Shown: positions 53,698 to 59,362 of the stretch, one piece after another
How the letters are laid out: each line of letters begins with the position of its first letter
Numbering within the stretch: the stretch's first letter is position 1
Assembly (NCBI GenBank): GCA_903933715.1
Contig: CAIZLD010000061.1
Coordinates: forward strand, 1 to 59,362
Reading direction: 5' to 3'
DNA length: 59,362 nucleotides
Source: an uncultured Spartobacteria bacterium
Lineage (GTDB): Bacteria > Verrucomicrobiota > Verrucomicrobiia > Chthoniobacterales > Chthoniobacteraceae
The notes under the pieces: model-generated
The model's database searches: none
Told to the model about the DNA's origin: nothing
What the model saw: only the letters and a program-made list of their open reading frames with translations
Translations under genes and position numbers: made by a program

Positions 53698-55629
53698 ATG
53701 CTAACGATTTCCCAACTCAGTAAAAGTTTTGGCGGCCGCGTCCTTTTTGAGAACGCCTCGCTTCAGGTCAACCGTGGCGACCGGGTGGGGCTGGTCGGTG
53801 CCAACGGCGCGGGCAAATCGACCCTCTTTTCGCTGATCCTCGGCGAGGCTTCCCCGGATGAGGGGCAGGTCTGTCTCGAACGCTCTGCCTCCATTGGCTA
53901 CCTGCCGCAGGAAAGCGCCCCGGCGGGCGACGAGACCGTGCTGGAGCTGGCTTGTTCCATTTCGCCGGAATTGGCCCGGGCCCAGCGGATCATGAAAACG
54001 ACGCCGGAAGATTCGCCCGAACACCACGATGCGTTGGCCGTTTTCGACGAACACAACGGCTGGCAGCTTGAGCCCAAGGCCAAGCGCATTCTCGCCGGGC
54101 TGGCGTTCCGCACGTCCGATTTCGAGCGTCCCGCCAAGGCGCTCAGCGGTGGCTGGGTGATGCGCGCCCACCTGGCGCGGCTGCTCGTGATGGAGCCCGA
54201 TCTGCTTCTCTTGGACGAGCCGACCAATCACCTCGATTTGGAATCGCTCGTCTGGTTCCAGGAATACCTGGTCAACTATCCCGGCGCGATTTTGATGATT
54301 TCGCACGACCGTGAATTCCTCAACGCGCTCGTCGGCTCGATTGTCGAAATCAGCCAGCGGCGGCTCTCCCGTTACCGGGGCAACTGGGACAAATACGTCA
54401 CCGAAAAGGCGGCCCGCGAAGAACAGCAGCTCGCGGCATATAAAAATCAGCAGCGGGAGATCGACGCTCTCCAGACTTTCGCCGACCGGTTCCGGGCCAA
54501 GGCCAGCAAGGCTTCGCAGGCGCAGAGCAAGCTCAAGCAGATCGAGCGGATGGAGAAAATTGAAGCGCCCACTTCGAGCCAAAAAACGGTCCATTTCCGC
54601 TTCCCCCAGCCGCCCCGCAGCGGCGTTCGCGCGGTTACGCTCAAAAATGTCGATCACGCGTATGGCGATCTCGTCGTCTATCGGGGGCTCGATTTCCAGG
54701 CGGAACGCGGCCAGCGGACGGTGCTCGTCGGCCCCAACGGCGCGGGCAAATCGACGTTGATCAAGCTCCTCGCCGGGGTGCTCCCGCTCCAAAAAGGGGA
54801 ACTCACGCTGGGCCACAATGTCAAAGTTGGCTACTTTTCCCAATACCGGGTCGAGATGCTTGACCCCCGGCATACCGTTTTGGAAAGCGTGCAGGAGATG
54901 GAGAATCCTCCTTCCGAACAGGAAGCGCGGACGGTACTCGGCTCGTTCCTTTTCACCGGCGACGATGCATTCAAGCCTGTAGCCGTCCTGAGTGGCGGGG
55001 AAAAAACACGGCTCGCGCTCGTCAAGCTGCTCCTCAACCCGCCCAATCTGCTGCTGATGGACGAACCGACCACGCACTTGGATGTCGGCTCCATCGACGC
55101 CCTCATCGGCGCGCTCAAACAGTATGAAGGGACGCTCATTTTCATCAGCCACGACGTCCATTTCATCAAGGCCATTGCGACCTCCGTCCTGCACATCAGC
55201 GCGGGAAAATTGACCCCCTACCCCGGCGGCTACGATTATTATTTGGACAAAAGCCGCGCCCTCTCCGCGCGTTCGGCGCTCACCGCCGGGGAAAAACTGC
55301 AAAACGCCCAGCCCGTTCAAGCCGCAACCGCAGCCACATCAAACGGAGTCGGGATGCGCGAACAGCGCGAGCAAAAGCGGGCCGAGGCCGAGGCACGCAA
55401 AGCGGTCGCGGCCGCCCGCCGGGAATTGGAGAAAAAAGTGCAGGCGCTCGAAATGCGCATTCTTCATCTCGAAGGTCGCCAAAAGGAGCTCACCGAGGAG
55501 CTCGAAAAGCCGGAGAGCTACGCCCCAGGAGGGAACGCCATGCAGCTCAACCGCGATTTGATGGCGATTTCCGACGATTTAACCAAAGTCACCGCCGAGT
55601 GGGAAAAACTCGCGGCGCAGATGGGATAA
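53698..55629 (+). CDS. ABC-F family ATPase (Uup/EttA-like)
   Basis: 643 residues with two ABC domains and no membrane segment. Walker A: GANGAGKST and GPNGAGKST; signatures LSGGWVMRAHL and LSGGEKTRLALV; Walker B LLLLDEPTNHLD and LLLMDEPTTHLD. A basic linker separates the domains (RAKASKASQAQSKLKQIERM), and residues about 550-643 form a coiled coil of the Uup type. ABC-F proteins bind the ribosomal E site or resolve stalled ribosomes. It is divergent from yqeY. Confidence 0.94.
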   Translation: MLTISQLSKSFGGRVLFENASLQVNRGDRVGLVGANGAGKSTLFSLILGEASPDEGQVCLERSASIGYLPQESAPAGDETVLELACSISPELARAQRIMKTTPEDSPEHHDALAVFDEHNGWQLEPKAKRILAGLAFRTSDFERPAKALSGGWVMRAHLARLLVMEPDLLLLDEPTNHLDLESLVWFQEYLVNYPGAILMISHDREFLNALVGSIVEISQRRLSRYRGNWDKYVTEKAAREEQQLAAYKNQQREIDALQTFADRFRAKASKASQAQSKLKQIERMEKIEAPTSSQKTVHFRFPQPPRSGVRAVTLKNVDHAYGDLVVYRGLDFQAERGQRTVLVGPNGAGKSTLIKLLAGVLPLQKGELTLGHNVKVGYFSQYRVEMLDPRHTVLESVQEMENPPSEQEARTVLGSFLFTGDDAFKPVAVLSGGEKTRLALVKLLLNPPNLLLMDEPTTHLDVGSIDALIGALKQYEGTLIFISHDVHFIKAIATSVLHISAGKLTPYPGGYDYYLDKSRALSARSALTAGEKLQNAQPVQAATAATSNGVGMREQREQKRAEAEARKAVAAARRELEKKVQALEMRILHLEGRQKELTEELEKPESYAPGGNAMQLNRDLMAISDDLTKVTAEWEKLAAQMG

Positions 55630-55640
55630 AAGGCCACCCC

Positions 55641-57023
55641 TCACCGGGAAATCGTCACCAGCGTCCCGACATCCACCTCGCGATAGAGTTGCTCCGCCGA
55701 ACCCCAGGGCAGCCGAACACAGCCGTGCGAGGCCGGGTAGCCGGGCAGATCCCCCGCGTGCAGGCCAAAATCGCGGCAGCTCATTCGCAAAAAATAAGGC
55801 ATGTAGGCGGGGTAAAGCGTGGAGCGGTGCATCCGATCCTTGTCGGTCACAACGAATTGCCCGGTGGGGGTCGGGAATCCAGGTCGCCCCGTGGATATCG
55901 GCGTGACCAGCGCCACCTGCCCGTCCTTGTAAAACACCGCCCGCTGATCACCGATGGAAATGTCGATCCGCATCCGCTGGTCCTCCGGACGCGGGCTTTT
56001 ACCCAATAACACTTGCAACATTTCCGGGCGGGCGTCCCGGCGGGCCGCCAAGTCGATGGCGGTCATTTTATAACGCCGCGATGTCATGCCGCGCTTGGCC
56101 CCATATTGCAGGAGCAACTGTACAAAATCGACCCGGCCCATTCCCGCAGCCAGCATCAACGGCGTCATGCCCGGCTCGGTTTCCAGATATTCGCGCAGCG
56201 ATCGGTCGTCGATATAGCGGGAAAATCTTCGATCCACCGGGCTCATCAGCCCAGAGTTGGGGTCGGCCCCGCATTCCAAAAGTGTCTCCAGCAATTCTTC
56301 GTCTCCCCAGACAATCGCGTATCCCAAAAGAGGTTGCCGCGAATCCTCGAGCGTGGGCGGCGCGCAATGCCCCGCCAGGAGCGCCCGAACGAACCGCTTG
56401 TCTCCCATGCGCAATGCCCGGAAAAGCGTTTCCCGCGCCGGAGCACACCATTGAGGGCGGCGGTCCGATCGCAACAACGGCTCAATCACGGCAAAATCGC
56501 CGGTATCCAGCGCGTGCAAAAAGGGCGAATGGGCGCCGTCGCAGCAAATCCCGTCCGGCTCCACTCCATGCGCAATCAACCAATTCACCGCCGGACCCGA
56601 TTTCGCCCGGATGGCATAGTAGAGCGCCGTATGCGCCCAGCGGTCCATCTGATTGACCTGCACGCCTTGACGATAAAACTGCTCCATCCCGTTCACGTCG
56701 CCTTTCCCCGCCGCTTGCATGAACGGGGTCACGCCATCGGCGTCAATCGCGTTCGGGTCAGTCGGCGGATGTCTTACCTGAAACGGGCCGGGCTCATTTT
56801 TGATCGGGCGCAACGGGAGCCGGATTTCGTTCCGGTTCGGCGTGGCAGACGGAGCAGGCGTAGGCTCCAAATTTGGCGCCGGTTGTGGAAGCAGTTTTTG
56901 GCCGACGGGGGGCGGAGAGGACGGCGGCATTTGCCCCACCGCCCCCTCCTTCATCACCCATAGCGCCAGCAATCCTCCAATCACTCCTCCTGCGACCCAC
57001 ATCGAAAATCTCGCTCCTGACAT
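55641..57023 (-). CDS. Ankyrin-repeat protein fused to an L,D-transpeptidase
   Basis: 460 residues. An N-terminal signal anchor (FSMWVAGGVIGGLLALWVM), a Pro-rich linker (about 35-65), then five or six ankyrin repeats (for example DADGVTPFMQAAGKGDVNGM, EPGMTPLMLAAGMGRVDFVQ). The C terminus is a YkuD domain with HAGDLPGYPASHGCVRLPWG, Cys435 being the nucleophile. It would make 3-3 peptidoglycan links or attach proteins, with the repeats binding a partner in the periplasm. Start: ATG at 57023; a GTG at 57029 is in frame. Confidence 0.9.
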   Translation of the reverse strand: MSGARFSMWVAGGVIGGLLALWVMKEGAVGQMPPSSPPPVGQKLLPQPAPNLEPTPAPSATPNRNEIRLPLRPIKNEPGPFQVRHPPTDPNAIDADGVTPFMQAAGKGDVNGMEQFYRQGVQVNQMDRWAHTALYYAIRAKSGPAVNWLIAHGVEPDGICCDGAHSPFLHALDTGDFAVIEPLLRSDRRPQWCAPARETLFRALRMGDKRFVRALLAGHCAPPTLEDSRQPLLGYAIVWGDEELLETLLECGADPNSGLMSPVDRRFSRYIDDRSLREYLETEPGMTPLMLAAGMGRVDFVQLLLQYGAKRGMTSRRYKMTAIDLAARRDARPEMLQVLLGKSPRPEDQRMRIDISIGDQRAVFYKDGQVALVTPISTGRPGFPTPTGQFVVTDKDRMHRSTLYPAYMPYFLRMSCRDFGLHAGDLPGYPASHGCVRLPWGSAEQLYREVDVGTLVTISR

Positions 57024-57070
57024 TCCCACGCCGAGGTTTCGGAAAACGCGGCAAAATTGGACTTAGCCCG

Positions 57071-58864
57071 CTATCGATGCAGCGGTTTCCATTTATGAAA
57101 ATCGGCGGGAACCGGCGCGTGATGCGGCTTGGGAGCCCGGTAGGGCGTGGCCAATCCAAGATGATGCACCGCCATGGCCAGCGCCATCACATCATCATCG
57201 TGCTTGCCCGCGAGCGCCGCCTCGCTCCCGTCTTCGTGAATCACAAAGTTCCCCAACTCATCAATGGCGTGCGGATCGAAAAGCTCCACCAGAGGGTCGC
57301 CGTCGAGGGCGCGGCTCAGCGAACCGATGACCAGCGGTTTCGTGGCCGAGTTGCTTTGGAATCCGAGCTTTTCCACCGGGGCCGCCGGACCGCCGGAGCG
57401 CCTCTTGAAAAGCGGCAGCCCGAGCCGGCGCAACCCTTCCAGTAACGTGAGCCCCATCGGCACCTCAACGCCGATGAGGCACCGCCCGAAATAGAGACAC
57501 AGCGCCGCCACTTTTTCCTCCAGCACATGCCAGTCGTCAAAGCACGGCGGCCTCAAGCGAGCCACCAGCATCGCATGGCCATGCTCGCCCGAGGGAGTGG
57601 CATACGCCTGGCGCAAAACCAGGATCGAGTGGCGATCCGGGTTGCGGCTGTCCTTGGTTTGCTCGCGCCCGGTTGCCGTGTCGCACCAGAGCAGATAACG
57701 CCGGTCTTCCTGCGGTTCCTCCCAAATCTGGGCCCATCCCGATGGGTGCGGCTCAAAAACGATTCCCTCGGGGCGTTGTCGCAAAAATCCGCTTCGCGGC
57801 GGTCGTGAATTTTGCGCGGCCCGCAACCGGGTCATTGCAGCCATTGAAAAACGCGGTCTGCCGCTCGTGAGAAACGCCGTTTGTTCGTCTTCCGGGTATT
57901 CCTGATCAAAAAAATCGTCCCGACCGGCGCACTTCTGGGCAAGGGTCCAGCGCCGCCAGGCCACTTGGCGCGAGTCCCATCCAAAAAGGGTGACGCCGCG
58001 CTGCTCCCGCTCGGTGAGCGTCGCCCAGTCGAGAACTCCTTCGCGACGGCTATCCTCAAAGGCAAACCATGGCGCGAACACCTTGATCCAGCCGTTGCCT
58101 GGTCGCCCTGCAAACGCCTCGTCGAGCGTCACCGCCTCCTGCCAATGCTCATAAAACCAGCCCGCCGCGCCATTCGCGGTCGTCTCGACGATGGCGACGC
58201 TGCTCTCCACGTCGGCGAGCGAATTCAAGAGCGAGAGCATTGTTTTATCCGCTCCTTTTTCCCCGTCATTGGGAAAATGCGCCGCCTCGGAAACGTGCAG
58301 CACTTGCAGAGTTCCCGAGCGGCCCGCGCGCGGATTTTCCGCCGTATCCCGATCGATCCGGCTCCACGGCTCGCCATCGCGGGTGACGATCGCCGAGGTC
58401 GCCGTTGCCTGCCATTGGTTAAGCCACGGGAAGTCGTCGTAATCGGCATACCGGCAGGTCATCGCAAAGAGATTGTCGGAATTCTTGTATCGGTCGGCGA
58501 TCTGCACCGCCCGCGAACGGAATCTGCGGCAATGGTGGTATACCACCGCCGCGCTTACCGTCGAACTCCCTTTCTGCCTCGGCTTGAGGGCCAGAATCCG
58601 GCACGGCTTCCCGTGAGCCATGCACCACTCGTACACTGTAAGAATACCAAGTTGGTAGAGATTAGGATCCGGTGTGACCAGGCGCTGATCCTTATTCAGT
58701 ATCTTGGCGCAGGTGGCAAACCAAAGCGAGGAGCTGGTCGCAATGGATGCCAGAGCCTCGTCGTTTCGTTTCTTTTTTTTCTTCCGAGGGGGACAAAGAC
58801 GGCTTTGAGCGCCGTTTTTTAAATCGCTATCCATGCGGCCCAGCGTAATCGCCGACCCGGGCAT
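57071..58864 (-). CDS. Phage-type terminase large subunit (solitary)
   Basis: 597 residues. ATPase: Walker A-like ALKPRQKGSST (residues about 92-101), Walker B VLHVSEAAH with E193, and coupling motif VETTANGA (226-233). Nuclease (RNase H-like): D395 in LLWCDTATG, E467 in LIGVEVPMG and D556-558 in GKHDDDVMALAM. EYPEDEQTAFLTSG is a common TerL signature. TerL packages and cuts phage DNA. No portal, small terminase, capsid or integrase gene is in the window, so it is an isolated prophage remnant or a recruited gene. Start at 58864; 58834 possible. Confidence 0.88.
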   Translation of the reverse strand: MPGSAITLGRMDSDLKNGAQSRLCPPRKKKKKRNDEALASIATSSSLWFATCAKILNKDQRLVTPDPNLYQLGILTVYEWCMAHGKPCRILALKPRQKGSSTVSAAVVYHHCRRFRSRAVQIADRYKNSDNLFAMTCRYADYDDFPWLNQWQATATSAIVTRDGEPWSRIDRDTAENPRAGRSGTLQVLHVSEAAHFPNDGEKGADKTMLSLLNSLADVESSVAIVETTANGAAGWFYEHWQEAVTLDEAFAGRPGNGWIKVFAPWFAFEDSRREGVLDWATLTEREQRGVTLFGWDSRQVAWRRWTLAQKCAGRDDFFDQEYPEDEQTAFLTSGRPRFSMAAMTRLRAAQNSRPPRSGFLRQRPEGIVFEPHPSGWAQIWEEPQEDRRYLLWCDTATGREQTKDSRNPDRHSILVLRQAYATPSGEHGHAMLVARLRPPCFDDWHVLEEKVAALCLYFGRCLIGVEVPMGLTLLEGLRRLGLPLFKRRSGGPAAPVEKLGFQSNSATKPLVIGSLSRALDGDPLVELFDPHAIDELGNFVIHEDGSEAALAGKHDDDVMALAMAVHHLGLATPYRAPKPHHAPVPADFHKWKPLHR

Positions 58865-58932
58865 GGCGACCGCAAGCCGGGCAAGGGGCGTCAGAAAACG
58901 TTACGCGCGCGCCTAACAGCCGGCTAGGAGCT

Positions 58933-59131
58933 GTTCACGAATCACGGCAGCATCCGTATTTTTTAATCTCACGCAAAGACGCAAAGACGCAAAGGAAAGG
59001 CAAAGACAACAAGGCACACCTCTTCTTTGCGCCTTTGCGTCTTTGCGAGAAATAAATTCTCTTCCTTGCGGCCTTCGCGTGCCATTCTTTGAACTTAATT
59101 CGTGAACATGCCCTAGGTAGTGTTCACGAAT
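58933..59131. repeat. Inverted repeat element with ttcacgaat ends
   Basis: Ends tgttcacgaat (58933-58943) and attcgtgaaca (59098-59108) are inverted, with a further direct copy tgttcacgaat at 59121-59131. Inside, cgcaaagacgcaaagacgca (58972-58991) faces ctttgcgtctttgcg near 59033-59047. Elements of the cgcaaagacgc type are widely seen as intergenic palindromes. Confidence 0.75.
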
Positions 59132-59165
59132 TTTAATGAGGAAGCCCAGATGAGCTTGGATCAAA

Positions 59166-59362
59166 AAACTCCGTGCCTCTGTGCCTCCGTGTGAAAAAGG
59201 CAAAGGAAGGCAGCAAGAGAGGGGTGGAGATTCAGAAAACGGGGTCTTTTCCCGTTAGCTGAGGGGAGAATACGCGCAAAGAAAAGACCACGCCGCCGGG
59301 AGTTTCGAAGCTCGATGGTATTTAACACCGAGGCACGGAGGCACAGAGGCACGGAAAAAGGC
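59166..59362. repeat. Inverted repeat of ccgtgcctctgtgcctccgtg type
   Basis: The 21 bases at 59171-59191 are the exact reverse complement of 59334-59354. Both arms are followed by aaaaaggc. About 140 bases without a gene lie between them. The window ends within or just after the right arm. Confidence 0.8.

Larger units (their letters stand above)
58865..59362. other. Non-coding repeat-rich end of the window
   Basis: About 500 bases upstream of the terminase, with no convincing gene. It contains two inverted-repeat elements (58933-59108 and 59166-59362). Short frames here consist of repeat translations. Confidence 0.8.

Noticed and set aside
57071-59362. Complete prophage
   Set aside because: Only a terminase is present; no portal, capsid, tail or integrase seen within the window.

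Overview
The window is a gene-dense stretch (about 55-60% GC by eye) of what looks like a Gram-negative, peptidoglycan-containing chromosome. Evidence for this is an OprB-type outer-membrane porin, an RND pump, LPS/capsule-type export genes, a D,D-carboxypeptidase and an L,D-transpeptidase. A 612-residue GreA-type protein, an animal-like PurC-PurE fusion, near absence of Shine-Dalgarno sequences and several families of intergenic palindromes make me favour a Verrucomicrobia/PVC-type bacterium. That placement is inference, because there is no rRNA gene in the window.

Layout. 1-12 kb: an NfeD-type membrane protease, a tiny lipoprotein, two SpoIIE/RsbU-type phosphatases bracketing a GH57 glycoside hydrolase, a NodB-family deacetylase, rsmB, a PurC-PurE fusion and an OprB porin. 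12-14.2 kb: infA, an RRM protein and three small unknown genes. 14.2-21.5 kb: a MurU/AmgK-like pair, two polytopic membrane proteins (the first of Agl23/TIGR03663 type), an acidic unknown protein and a prepilin peptidase. 21.6-24.4 kb: rpsO and pnp, each with its own terminator.

24.5-34 kb is a cell-surface polysaccharide locus. A leftward operon (GT2, WecG/TagA/CpsF, acetate kinase) diverges from a rightward one (Wzm, Wzt, two GT2 enzymes, a third GT2-like enzyme, a GT4 enzyme and a WcaF-like acetyltransferase). Most genes overlap by 1-4 bases or are separated by only 2-17 bases. Together they would build a glycan on a carrier lipid, modify it and export it by the ABC route.

34.4-49 kb: an orphan RND pump subunit, a DbpA/CsdA-like RNA helicase, a NUDIX hydrolase, a DacA-like carboxypeptidase next to 6-phosphofructokinase, an Lrp-type regulator, cysK with a good promoter, a dGTPase, ExoD and a GreA-domain giant. 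49-53.6 kb is a leftward housekeeping operon (yqeY, ispD, an M16 peptidase, tlyA, nadK, EIIA). 53.7-59.4 kb: an ABC-F ATPase, an ankyrin/L,D-transpeptidase fusion, a solitary phage-type terminase and a non-coding repeat-rich end.

No tRNA, rRNA, CRISPR array or insertion-sequence transposase was recognised. The most distinctive non-coding feature is a set of long imperfect palindromes between genes. Two copies share an identical 15-base end lying directly against the stop codon of unrelated genes (nfeD-like and cysK). The clearest candidates for unusual biology are the GreA giant, the ankyrin-L,D-transpeptidase, the orphan terminase, the animal-type PurC-PurE and the palindrome families.
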